64,000 bases of DNA from Nocardia takedensis NBRC 100417 (GTDB lineage Bacteria > Actinomycetota > Actinomycetes > Mycobacteriales > Mycobacteriaceae), in assembly GCF_000308695.1 (NCBI RefSeq), contig NZ_BAGG01000008.1, forward strand, positions 24,194 through 88,193. Reading direction: 5' to 3'. Below are positions 25,521-33,291 of this stretch, in pieces. The notes beneath the pieces are model-generated. The model did no database searches. It had not been told where the DNA came from and saw only the letters and a list, made by a program, of their open reading frames with translations. A program made the position numbers and the translations under genes. The first letter of the stretch is position 1; each line of letters starts with the position of its first letter.

Positions 25521-26155
25521 TGACGAATCCGGGCAAGCCGGTGCCGACGCGCGCCGAGAAGCAACGCGAAACCCGAGAGCGCCTGGTGACCGCGGCGGTC
25601 GAGCTGTTCTTCGTGCAGGGGTTCGAGGCGACCACCGTCGAGGCGATCGCAGCGCGCGCCGGCTTCACGCATGGCGCGGTGTTCTCGAACTTCTCGGGCA
25701 AGGACGAGCTGGGCGCGGCGGTCCTGGACCACGTGTACGGAGGTGTGATCAAGCGCCTGGGCCTGGTGCGCGTCGACACCGCCGACCAGCTGATCTCGGT
25801 CGTGTCGACGTGGGCGTTCCTGGCGGCCACGCGAACGAGCTGGATCGAGCTCGAATTCTCACCCAAACCGCCGATACCCGCACCCGCACGCGCGATCCCG
25901 CTCACACAACTGGTCACAGCACTCGGCGATTGGCTCGCCGACGCGGCCGAGCGGATCGGCGCGCCGCCCACCGACTGCGAGGTGACCGTCTCGCTGGTGG
26001 TGTGCGTGCTGCTGGGACTGGTGACCCAGCACCCGGAACCGGCCGACATCACCGTCGAGATGGTGCGCAGCTACATCGAACTCGCGTTGACCGACATCGT
26101 CGGTCCGCGACGACACGCTCCACCACCACCCACGCCGCAGCGGTCACCGTGCTGA
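25520..26155 (+). CDS. TetR-family transcriptional regulator
   Basis: A 211-residue protein. The N-terminal HTH is textbook: TRERLVTAAVELFFVQGFEA then TTVEAIAARAGFTHGAVFSN and FSGKDEL. The C-terminal region is a divergent helical ligand domain with a proline-rich tail. TetR proteins are usually ligand-released repressors. Its place at the end of the P450-pair operon suggests autoregulation of that operon (inference). Confidence 0.93.
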   Translation: MTNPGKPVPTRAEKQRETRERLVTAAVELFFVQGFEATTVEAIAARAGFTHGAVFSNFSGKDELGAAVLDHVYGGVIKRLGLVRVDTADQLISVVSTWAFLAATRTSWIELEFSPKPPIPAPARAIPLTQLVTALGDWLADAAERIGAPPTDCEVTVSLVVCVLLGLVTQHPEPADITVEMVRSYIELALTDIVGPRRHAPPPPTPQRSPC

Positions 26156-26240
26156 CCGTCGACGGCCAGGCCCGAGCCCGCCGCACGCGCTGACTCCGAT
26201 CCCACCTACCCGTAGTACGCACTGATAGAGGAGAACTCCG

Positions 26241-27182
26241 TTGACAACCATCGTCGACCCTTCCGCCGCCGCGACAGCGATTTCCGACCCGCCCGCCCTC
26301 GATGGCCTGGTGGTCGTGAATACCGACATAGCTTACGACCCAGACGATTTCGTGACCGTGATCCTCGCGGCGCGCCTGATTCCGGCGGGCCAGCTGGTGG
26401 TGGTGACCGCCGATGAGGTCGGCGGACAGCGCGCGCTGTTCGCGCGCCGGGTGCTGGATTCGCTCGACCGCGCCGAGGTGCCGGTCATCGAGGGCATCGA
26501 CCTCGGGGGCAAGCGGCGGCTTCTGGTCGATCCGGGTCAGGAGATCCCCGACTACATCCGCCCGCCGGCCGAGGAACGCGAAGACCGCCTCAACCGGCTC
26601 ACCGAATCCCTCACCGGCATCATCGAGGCCGCGCCGGGCCCGGTCCGGTGGGTTGGCTGCGGGCCGATGGCCGAACTGGCGGCACTACTCACCGCCGCAC
26701 CGGAATACGCCGAGCAGTTGATCGTCACCCAAATGGGAGGCTGGCTCACCGACTACCGGGATCCGCAGCGCGCGTCCCACAATTTCCACACCTGCATCGG
26801 CTCGGCGGCCCTGGCCCTGCGGATACTGCCACACCCGATCCTGGTGATGTCCGAGCACACCAACCACCCCAAGATCCGGGTGGTCGAGGACTGGCCGCTC
26901 GTGGACGCACTCGACGCACCGGACGCTCCGGAGTGGGCGCGGTGGCTGGCCACGCACCTGCGCCGCTGGTTCGCCATCAAAGACGGATCGTGGATGCACG
27001 ACCCGCTGACCTTGAGCGCGGCGCTGGGGCTGCCGTTCGTGACATTCGCCGAGGAACGCATCCGCATCGGCGACGACACACGACTGTATCGCGATCAGGA
27101 CGGGCGCCCGATGCGGGTCTCGGCCGAAGTCGACTACGACGCCTTCCTGCGGTGGATGCACCGGTGGGTGATGTCGTGGTGA
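26241..27182 (+). CDS. Inosine-uridine nucleoside hydrolase-like protein
   Basis: A 313-residue protein starting at TTG 26241, which is supported by AGAGGAGAA just upstream. The N-terminal metal motif is VVNTDIAYDPDDFVTVI, related to the DTDxGxDD of nucleoside hydrolases but with altered spacing. Later motifs include TQMGGW, FHTCIGSAALALRIL and HDPLTLSAALGLPF; the last matches the His-Asp metal/catalytic motif of the family. It should cleave N-glycosidic bonds of nucleosides or analogues if active, but the altered first motif leaves this open. It begins a new transcription unit 85 bases after the TetR gene. Confidence 0.83.
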   Translation: MTTIVDPSAAATAISDPPALDGLVVVNTDIAYDPDDFVTVILAARLIPAGQLVVVTADEVGGQRALFARRVLDSLDRAEVPVIEGIDLGGKRRLLVDPGQEIPDYIRPPAEEREDRLNRLTESLTGIIEAAPGPVRWVGCGPMAELAALLTAAPEYAEQLIVTQMGGWLTDYRDPQRASHNFHTCIGSAALALRILPHPILVMSEHTNHPKIRVVEDWPLVDALDAPDAPEWARWLATHLRRWFAIKDGSWMHDPLTLSAALGLPFVTFAEERIRIGDDTRLYRDQDGRPMRVSAEVDYDAFLRWMHRWVMSW

Positions 27183-27210
27183 GCGCTCCGGACGCGGAAG
27201 GCGAGATCCG

Positions 27211-28035
27211 GTGAGCAGGGGAGTGGGGTCGGCTGCGGTGGCGAGCGACCCGCTCGACCCGTCGCGCGCCCAGTGCGGGCGGGTGCATGACGTGCTGCTC
27301 GGCGTCGGCAAGGATTCGTACTGGACGGATCTGCAAGTCGGCGAACAACTCGTCGCCGACGTGCCCGAATTCGCACCCGCGGCGCAGGCGGCCCGCATGT
27401 TCTTGGCCAGAGCCGTGCACGACCTGGCCGTCGAGGGCGTCGCTCAGTTCGTCGAGCTCGGCTCGGGGTACCCGTGCCCGCCGAATCTGCACGAGATCGC
27501 CCGCCGCGTGCGTCCGTCCGCGCGCACGATCTATGTCGACAGCGACCCGGTGGTGGCCGCCCACGGGCGCGCATTGCTCGCCGGAGAGCAAACGTTGTTC
27601 ATCGGCGCCGACATCACCGACACCGACACGATCGTGAAAGAACTCACCGAGACGATCGATCCTGGCCTGCCGGTGGCGATCTGCCTCGGATTCGTCGCCG
27701 AGTTCATTCCCGATCCCCGGACCGTCATCACCGCGCTCACCGCGATCCTTGCGCCCGGGTCGTGGGTGGTGCTCAGCCACGTCACCACCGACGACGACAC
27801 CGGCGCGGTCACCCGCGCGACCGACATCTACCAGGCCAACGGGATCGACTTCCGGCCCCGCCCGCGCGAGGACATCGCCACGATCCTGTCCGGCTGTGAC
27901 CTGTGGGAGCCGGGGTTGGTGCCCGTACACCGCTGGCGTCCGGACGCGGATCGGGCCGGGTTGGACGAGGCGGAGTTCGGGTGGGGCAGCCCGAACGGCG
28001 AATTCTGCCTGGCGGCGGTGGGGAGGCTGCGGTGA
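27211..28035 (+). CDS. Methyltransf_19 (DUF574) family SAM-dependent methyltransferase
   Basis: A 274-residue protein from GTG 27211. It has the actinomycete-specific pattern GRVHDVLLGVGKDSYWTD, QAARMFLARAVHDLA, FVELGSGYPCPPNLHEIAR (motif I), TIYVDSDPVVAAHGRALL and SWVVLSHVT. This family is abundant in actinomycetes and rarely assigned a substrate. It is coupled by overlap to the dehydrogenase-like gene that follows. Confidence 0.87.
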   Translation: MSRGVGSAAVASDPLDPSRAQCGRVHDVLLGVGKDSYWTDLQVGEQLVADVPEFAPAAQAARMFLARAVHDLAVEGVAQFVELGSGYPCPPNLHEIARRVRPSARTIYVDSDPVVAAHGRALLAGEQTLFIGADITDTDTIVKELTETIDPGLPVAICLGFVAEFIPDPRTVITALTAILAPGSWVVLSHVTTDDDTGAVTRATDIYQANGIDFRPRPREDIATILSGCDLWEPGLVPVHRWRPDADRAGLDEAEFGWGSPNGEFCLAAVGRLR

Positions 28036-29189
28036 CCACGGGACGTTCCCCTTCGCACCCCGAAGGCGATCAGCCGGTCTCGGTGCCATCACCGTCTGAC
28101 GAGGCAGCGCATCGCCGCCGGTTCGCGGGCAGGACCTTGGACTGCCCGGACGTGTTGATCGTCAACGACGGCTATCTCAAGGCGACGTGGCCGTTCCTGG
28201 CCGATCGCCTCCGCGAGGGCCTGGTGGGGACCGATCACACCTTGCTGTGGGAGACCGTGCCCGCAAGCTCGCATCTGCGCGATATCCGCGGCGTCGATGA
28301 TGTTCGGGCGTTGGTGCTGATCGGCGTCGAGCCCGAACCGGCCGACCTCGCGGCCCTGTCGCGACTGGCTGTGGTCGCCGGTGTCGGCGGTGTCGGCTCG
28401 GCCGTCGCCGCGGAGCTGGCGGCACGCGGAATTGCCTATGTCGACGGGTCGCGCGGGCACACCGACTCGCGCGCGGAGCACGCCATCGCCCTGGTGCTGG
28501 CCGCGCTGCGGTCGCTCCCGTCCTGGCACACGACGATGGCCGTGGAAGGGCCGCGTGCGTGGCCGCTGCCGAGCTGGCAGTACAGCGACCATCCCGGCCT
28601 CGTGAACGGCACTCTGCGCGGCAAGACGGTGGCCGTGGTCGGACTGGGGCCGCTGGGAGCACGGGTCGCCGAACTGTGTGCCGCGTTCGGGGCGACGGTG
28701 GCGGTAGCGGATCCCGACGCTGATGAGATCGATGTCGCGGTCAGCGGTGCCCAGCGCATCGACCTCGAGCACGTCAGCGCAGCCGACATCGTCGTGGTCA
28801 CCGAGGGCACGCCGCGGTCGCGGCTGACCGCGGCGGTGCTCGACCGGCTCCGGGCGGGGTCGCTGGTGGTCACACTCGACGCCGCGGGAATCGACCTGGC
28901 GGCCCTGCGGGAGCGGGTGCTGCGCGGCGAATTGGCCTGGGCGACCGACGTGTACGAGACCGTCCCGGTGCCCCTCGATGATCCGATCCTCGGCCGCGAC
29001 AACGTCGTGCACACCCCCGGCATCGCCGGACGCACCCGCGAAGCCAACCACGGCGTCGCCGATGTCCTGGTCGAGAACATCGCCCGCGTCCTGCGCGGCG
29101 GCCAACCGTGGCCCTGGGACCGCCTACCATTCGCGCGCCCGATACCGGTGGAGGAATCGGCATCGAGCGACGGCGCGACGCAGGCATAG
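28032..29189 (+). CDS. D-2-hydroxyacid dehydrogenase-fold protein with degenerate active site
   Basis: A 385-residue protein. The NAD-binding loop VAVVGLGPLGARVAEL is intact. The catalytic residues of the family are not: the Arg strand that normally reads VN.xRG is VTLDAAGID, and the catalytic His of the TPHxAG motif is replaced in HTPGIAG. The Glu-containing segment is also changed. Loss of the Arg and of the positional His suggests it binds NAD but is not a normal dehydrogenase. It starts by a 4-base overlap with the methyltransferase gene. Confidence 0.85.
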   Translation: MTTGRSPSHPEGDQPVSVPSPSDEAAHRRRFAGRTLDCPDVLIVNDGYLKATWPFLADRLREGLVGTDHTLLWETVPASSHLRDIRGVDDVRALVLIGVEPEPADLAALSRLAVVAGVGGVGSAVAAELAARGIAYVDGSRGHTDSRAEHAIALVLAALRSLPSWHTTMAVEGPRAWPLPSWQYSDHPGLVNGTLRGKTVAVVGLGPLGARVAELCAAFGATVAVADPDADEIDVAVSGAQRIDLEHVSAADIVVVTEGTPRSRLTAAVLDRLRAGSLVVTLDAAGIDLAALRERVLRGELAWATDVYETVPVPLDDPILGRDNVVHTPGIAGRTREANHGVADVLVENIARVLRGGQPWPWDRLPFARPIPVEESASSDGATQA

Positions 29190-29220
29190 ACGTGCAATCC
29201 CGCCCGAGATAGGAGCTGCG

Positions 29221-29766
29221 GTGATCATCTGGCTCAACGGCCCGTACGGGGTCGGAAAGACCGAAAGTGCCGATGCGCTGGTCGAGGCCGATCCGACATG
29301 GCACCGGTTCGACCCGGAAAAGGTCGGTTTCCTGGTTCTGTCCCAGTTGCAGGACTTTGGCTACGACGACTTCCAGCACCTCTCGGCGTGGCGGAAGCTG
29401 ACGCCGTTGGCCGTCGACGTGATCGCCCGAGAAACCAGACAGGACTTGGTGGTCCCCCAGACGGTGCTGACTGAGCGGTACTGGCTCGAGATCGCCGCAG
29501 GCATCCGGACGCTCGGTCACCAGTTGCACCACGTCCTGATCGAGGCTTCGCCCGACACGGTGCGGCGGCGGATCACCGAGGACGCGACCCTGCATCGCGC
29601 GGCCGGCTGGCGCCTTGAGCACCTGCCCGACTACCTCGACGCCCGATCCGGCTGGTTGACCACCGAAACCGAACTGGTCATCGACAGCTCGGATCTCAAC
29701 CCGCGTGCGGTCGCACAGACCATCTCGGCGGCAGCGCGTGTCTGGGTAGAACAGGACCGGACGTGA
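29221..29766 (+). CDS. TmrB-like P-loop ATP-binding protein
   Basis: A 181-residue protein from GTG 29221 with AGGAG 5 bases upstream. The P-loop GPYGVGKT is at residues 7-14. The order IIWLNG, FDPEKVGFLV, DDFQHLSAWR, LVVPQTVL and GHQLHHVLIEAS closely follows the remembered sequence of Bacillus TmrB, the tunicamycin-resistance protein. TmrB is thought to bind ATP and tunicamycin at the membrane. A resistance role against a nucleoside-like compound is therefore plausible; other P-loop kinases share parts of the pattern. Confidence 0.8.
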   Translation: MIIWLNGPYGVGKTESADALVEADPTWHRFDPEKVGFLVLSQLQDFGYDDFQHLSAWRKLTPLAVDVIARETRQDLVVPQTVLTERYWLEIAAGIRTLGHQLHHVLIEASPDTVRRRITEDATLHRAAGWRLEHLPDYLDARSGWLTTETELVIDSSDLNPRAVAQTISAAARVWVEQDRT

Positions 29767-29976
29767 ACAGGGCCTTCCCGGTGGATACCGAGCAGCAAGT
29801 GCTGGTGCAGTGCGACCGATACCGCCGATCGTGTCGTCTCGATCGTGCGATCGTCAGCGACTACCGCGCTGCGCCGGACCGTGCCCGATGCGCGAATCGG
29901 CCTTGCTCCCGACCCCCGAGGGCTTGCCATCGACGGCCCCCGCGTCCTGCCGATCCCGCGGTGAGGGAGAACCCTT

Positions 29977-30588
29977 GTGCTCGATCCGACGACCCTCGAC
30001 CGCGCGACGGTGCCGAGCGCGGAGGCCATCCACGCCCGCCACAGCCGACACCGGGTGCGCGGGCTGAGCCTTCCACAGTTGCGCATGTTGTTGGCCTTGT
30101 GGTACGCGGTGAATCCCTGCACCACAGCAGATCTGAACACACGAGGGCCGATGGGCGCGACCGTGCGCACACTCGACAGCCTCCAGAACAGGAAGCTCGT
30201 CCGCTCGAGGACGACGCCCGACCCGGACGGCGGCCAGACGGTCTACGACCTCACCGACGCCACACACGCCTTCGTGTCCGGCCTGGTCGTCGATACCCCG
30301 ACGACACCACCGGACAGCAGAGAACTTCCGGAGACGTCCACTGCGGCGCCCAGGGGCACGGCGGCAGCGGAGGGACGCCTCGCGCCGGTATCGAGCCCGT
30401 CGACACAGATCCGCGAGGAGCTGGACTTCTTCGAGCGGTGTCCGCAGTGCGGGTACGCGGCCACCGCGACGCGCATGACCCGCGAACACGGTGGCGTGCA
30501 GGAGATCTCGCTGCATCCGACCTGCGGCCTGCCATGTGGATGGCGCGGACTCGTGCGCAGATTCCGCGCGCCGGTACCGCGCCGGTAG
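29977..30588 (+). CDS. Winged-helix and zinc-ribbon protein
   Basis: A 203-residue protein from GTG 29977, preceded by GAGGGAGA. Residues 25-95 look like a winged helix (GLSLPQLRMLLALWYAV, TTADLNTRGPMGATVRTLDS, LQNRKLVRS, QTVYDLTD). The C-terminus carries CPQCGY and HPTCGLPCGW, enough cysteines for a zinc site. A low-complexity Pro/Thr/Ala linker joins them. It is probably a regulator. The 210 bases before it hold no convincing gene. Confidence 0.65.
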   Translation: MLDPTTLDRATVPSAEAIHARHSRHRVRGLSLPQLRMLLALWYAVNPCTTADLNTRGPMGATVRTLDSLQNRKLVRSRTTPDPDGGQTVYDLTDATHAFVSGLVVDTPTTPPDSRELPETSTAAPRGTAAAEGRLAPVSSPSTQIREELDFFERCPQCGYAATATRMTREHGGVQEISLHPTCGLPCGWRGLVRRFRAPVPRR

Positions 30589-30773
30589 TCGGCCGCTACG
30601 CGCTGTGGCACCGGGATCCGGCACGAGCCGAGTACGGGAAACCGATAGGTATGGGGATGGCCGACGAAGAAGGCTGGGATGGCTCCGGCCCGATCCAGCG
30701 ATTCCGCACGCGGTTGCTGGACTGGGAGTCGGTGTCGGTAACTCAGCTCACCGAGTTGGGAGGGCTGCGGTGA
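30534..30773 (+). CDS. Possible 79-residue small protein
   Basis: From ATG 30534, inside the end of the zinc-ribbon gene, the frame reaches a TGA at 30773 that overlaps the next gene's GTG. The product includes GRYALWHRDPARAEYGKPIG and RFRTRLLDWESVSVTQL, with protein-like composition and an acidic middle. The coupling overlap supports it; the 55-base overlap upstream and lack of a family count against it. Confidence 0.45.
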   Translation: MWMARTRAQIPRAGTAPVVGRYALWHRDPARAEYGKPIGMGMADEEGWDGSGPIQRFRTRLLDWESVSVTQLTELGGLR

Positions 30774-31294
30774 AACAGCCGAAGCTCGGCAATACCGATC
30801 CCGCGGTGCAGCCGCTGTCGGGGGCGGGTGGCACGGGCCGTTCTCCAGGTCGACGCTGCGGTCGGAGCAGCGGGGACGGCGGCCGATCATCGCAGTCGGG
30901 ATGGGTGCTGATCGATCTCACCGTCGAGGAACCTGCCCGCCAGGCCGAGGACTTCTTGCGTAAGACGGCACGGGAGTGGGGCGTGGCCGGTGCCGTCTGT
31001 GAGGAAATGGCGGAGACCGGCCTCGACCTGGTGCGGTGTCTGCTTGCCTACAGCGCCAGCCATCGCGGGTACGGCGGCGAAGCGAGCCCCATCGCCACTC
31101 TGCGAGTGCGGGGCACCTCGCCGGGGATAGCCGTGGTCGAGATCTGGGATGCGCGCATACCGGTGGCACCGCTCCAGCGCCGCGCCAATGGCCAGCGATA
31201 CCGGCCGCCGCGCCTTCATCGACCGCTGTATCGGTTCTACCGGGTCGCGCGCCTGCGGATCGGCCGACGAGGCCGCCCATCGGCCGCACGCTGA
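30770..31294 (+). CDS. Anti-sigma-factor-like (HATPase-fold) hypothetical protein
   Basis: A 174-residue protein from GTG 30770. The pattern ETGLDLVRCLLAYSASHRGY followed by ATLRVRG and AVVEIWD resembles the helix-strand order of RsbW-type anti-sigma kinases (usually ELVTNA, then a strand ending in WD). The Asn and glycine boxes for ATP binding are not recognisable, so it is probably degenerate. The N- and C-termini are basic and low-complexity. Assignment is weak. Confidence 0.55.
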   Translation: MKQPKLGNTDPAVQPLSGAGGTGRSPGRRCGRSSGDGGRSSQSGWVLIDLTVEEPARQAEDFLRKTAREWGVAGAVCEEMAETGLDLVRCLLAYSASHRGYGGEASPIATLRVRGTSPGIAVVEIWDARIPVAPLQRRANGQRYRPPRLHRPLYRFYRVARLRIGRRGRPSAAR

Positions 31295-31392
31295 ACCATA
31301 GACGGGGCGGCGGCGCCCCCGCGGAGCGCCTGTCGGTCGTACGGATCAGCGCGGGATGGCATTGTCGATGAACCGTAGACGGCCGATAGGCT
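31293..31392 (+). promoter_or_regulatory. glyS-like upstream region: 13-bp direct repeat and candidate promoter
   Basis: GAACCATAGACGG (31293-31305) recurs as GAACCGTAGACGG (31370-31382), 77 bases apart. The second copy lies between a candidate -35 (TTGTCG, 31362) and -10 (TAGGCT, 31387), whose spacer of 19 is long. The layout would suit repressor binding at two sites. At about 150 bases the leader looks too short for a typical T-box. Confidence 0.35.
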
Positions 31393-31442
31393 GTGCGGAA
31401 TTCCTGTTTCACGTCGCATTTCATTCGGATGGAGAACCTGTA

Positions 31443-32840
31443 GTGGCACCCAAGTCGAAGGTGGACACCGTCGCCAACCTCGCCAAGCGTCGGGGTCTGG
31501 TGTACCCGTGTGGTGAGATCTACGGCGGTACCAAGTCGGCGTGGGACTACGGTCCGCTCGGGGTGGAGTTGAAGGAGAACATCAAGCGGCAGTGGTGGCG
31601 GTCGATGGTCACCGGCCGTGAGGATGTGGTCGGCCTGGATTCCTCGGTGATCCTGCCGCCGCAGGTGTGGGAAGCGGCCGGGCATGTGCAGACCTTCACC
31701 GATCCGCTGGTGGAGTGCCTGCAATGTCACCACCGCCACCGCCAGGACCACTTGCAGGAGGCGTACGCCGCCAAGCACAAGGTCGATGACCCTGATTCGG
31801 TGTCGATGGAGGTGGTGGCGTGCCCGGACTGCGGCACGGTCGGGCGCTGGACCGAGCCGCGTAACTTCTCGGGCCTGCTCAAGACCCATCTGGGGCCGGT
31901 GGAGACCGAGGAGGGGATGCACTACCTGCGCCCGGAGACCGCGCAGGGGATCTTCATCAACTTCGCCAACGTGGTGACGACCTCGCGGATGAAGCTGCCC
32001 TTCGGAATCGGGCAGATCGGCAAGAGCTTCCGCAACGAGATCACCCCGGGCAATTTCATCTTCCGCACTCGCGAGTTCGAGCAGATGGAGATGGAGTACT
32101 TCGTCAAGCCCGGTGAGGAAGCCCAGTGGCACAAGTACTGGATCGATACCCGGCTGGCCTGGTACACCGATCTGGGAATCGACCCGGACAACCTGCGGCT
32201 GTTCGAGCATCCGAAGGAGAAGTTGTCGCACTACTCGGCCGGGACCACCGACATCGAGTACCGGTTCGGGTTCGCCGGAAGCGAGTGGGGTGAGCTGGAA
32301 GGCATCGCCAGCCGCACGAACTTCGACCTGACCGCGCATTCGCAGGCGTCGGGCACCGAGCTGGCCTATTACGACCAGAGCACAAACTCCCACTACATCC
32401 CGTATGTGATCGAGCCGGCCGCGGGCCTGACCCGCTCGCTGATGGCGTTCCTGGTCGACGCCTACGCCGAGGACCAGGCGCCCAACGCCAAGGGCGGTGT
32501 CGATACCCGCACGGTGCTGCGCCTGGATCGGCGGCTGGCGCCGGTGAAGGTGGCGGTGTTCCCGCTCTCGCGCCATGGGGATCTGTCGCCGAAGGCCAAA
32601 GACCTCGCCGCGCAACTGCGGCGCACGACCGGATGGAACATCGACTACGACGACGCCGGTCAGATCGGCAAACGGTACCGCCGCCAGGACGAGATCGGCA
32701 CACCGTTCTGCGTGACCATCGACTTCGATAGCCTCGACGACCAGGCCGTCACGGTGCGTGAACGCGACACCATGAGCCAGGAACGGGTGGCGTTGGGACA
32801 GGTGGAGACCTACCTGCACGCCCAGCTGATCGGCGTGTAG
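31443..32840 (+). CDS. glyS: Glycyl-tRNA synthetase (class II, alpha2 type)
   Basis: A 465-residue enzyme that charges tRNA-Gly with glycine. GTG 31443 is chosen because GGAGAA lies 6 bases upstream and the family length is about 460. Class II motifs are intact: [44 protein letters not shown] and [11 protein letters not shown] four-cysteine zinc insert (Cys92, Cys95, Cys127, Cys130) is present. Its place beside a RiPP precursor and maturases, on accessory DNA, is odd for a housekeeping gene. It is more likely a second copy giving self-resistance or supplying Gly-tRNA (inference). Several residues near the active site differ from mycobacterial sequences as remembered, for example RTNFDL for RTDFDL. 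Confidence 0.96.
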   Translation: MAPKSKVDTVANLAKRRGLVYPCGEIYGGTKSAWDYGPLGVELKENIKRQWWRSMVTGREDVVGLDSSVILPPQVWEAAGHVQTFTDPLVECLQCHHRHRQDHLQEAYAAKHKVDDPDSVSMEVVACPDCGTVGRWTEPRNFSGLLKTHLGPVETEEGMHYLRPETAQGIFINFANVVTTSRMKLPFGIGQIGKSFRNEITPGNFIFRTREFEQMEMEYFVKPGEEAQWHKYWIDTRLAWYTDLGIDPDNLRLFEHPKEKLSHYSAGTTDIEYRFGFAGSEWGELEGIASRTNFDLTAHSQASGTELAYYDQSTNSHYIPYVIEPAAGLTRSLMAFLVDAYAEDQAPNAKGGVDTRTVLRLDRRLAPVKVAVFPLSRHGDLSPKAKDLAAQLRRTTGWNIDYDDAGQIGKRYRRQDEIGTPFCVTIDFDSLDDQAVTVRERDTMSQERVALGQVETYLHAQLIGV

Positions 32841-32871
32841 CGCTTCGTCAACCCCGCAGGGTCCCGCAAGG

Positions 32872-32920
32872 CCCGAAGACAGGAATAATTCCTGTCTTCG
32901 GGTCGGCGGGGCCCTTTTTC
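32872..32920 (+). terminator. Strong intrinsic terminator after the GlyRS gene
   Basis: CCCGAAGACAGGAAT (32872-32886) pairs perfectly with ATTCCTGTCTTCGGG (32888-32902), followed within 20 bases by GGGGCCCTTTTTC. It separates the GlyRS transcript from the peptide gene, so the latter needs its own promoter. Confidence 0.85.
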
Positions 32921-32922
32921 GG

Positions 32923-32951
32923 TTACAGCGGCCGAGAAGTGGTCCTAGCGT
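32923..32951 (+). promoter_or_regulatory. Candidate promoter for the RiPP precursor
   Basis: TTACAG (32923-32928) and TAGCGT (32946-32951) are separated by 17 bases, an ideal spacer, and lie just after the terminator and 45 bases before the peptide start. The -35 match is partial. Confidence 0.4.
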
Positions 32952-32996
32952 TGGGTTTTCACCCCTTTCGACGAGAACGGGAAGGAGGGATACCCC

Positions 32997-33113
32997 ATGG
33001 AAGACACGACTGTGACCATCGAGGCGCAGGACGCCGACACGAGCGGGCAGGAGGAATACACGCCTCCGTCGGTCGAGACGACCGAGAACCTGCCGCCGCA
33101 GTGCTCGTTCTGA
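32997..33113 (+). CDS. Putative RiPP precursor peptide
   Basis: A 38-residue peptide starting at ATG 32997 with an excellent AAGGAGG 8 bases upstream. It begins MEDTTVTIEAQDADTSGQEE and ends NLPPQCSF. Acidic residues dominate the N-terminal two-thirds, typical of a leader. The only cysteine lies three residues from the C-terminus in PPQCSF, the probable core. Strong translation, its own promoter, and position directly before two radical SAM/SPASM genes argue that it is their substrate. No known RiPP family is recognised. A chance ORF is unlikely given the ribosome site. Confidence 0.72.
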   Translation: MEDTTVTIEAQDADTSGQEEYTPPSVETTENLPPQCSF

Positions 33114-33129
33114 TCGGGATCGTGGTTCG

Positions 33130-33179
33130 CACGGTGGAGACGCGGCGCGCGGATGTCTCGTCCCGCCGTCTCCACCGTG
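33130..33179 (+). promoter_or_regulatory. 13-bp hairpin between precursor and maturase genes
   Basis: CACGGTGGAGACG (33130-33142) pairs perfectly with CGTCTCCACCGTG (33167-33179) across a 24-base loop. No T-run follows, so it may be a partial terminator or an mRNA-stabilising structure, either of which would give more precursor than enzyme. Confidence 0.5.
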
Positions 33180-33291
33180 ATCGGACTGTTCAACGGCGAC
33201 AACGCTATTCGCCGACATCACCATCATCTCCGGCACTCCCGGTCAGCGCGGCCGACGCCGCGTGCGGGTCTGGCCGCAAGGGGGATCCATC

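Noticed and set aside
31295..31442. T-box riboswitch upstream of the GlyRS gene
   Set aside because: The leader is only about 150 bases and no clear T-box consensus or antiterminator was seen; a 13-bp direct repeat is the more evident signal.
30918..33236. A 770-codon minus-strand frame opposite GlyRS and the RiPP precursor
   Set aside because: The plus strand encodes unmistakable GlyRS motifs. The minus frame is His/Arg/Leu-rich, as expected for the antisense of GC-rich coding DNA.
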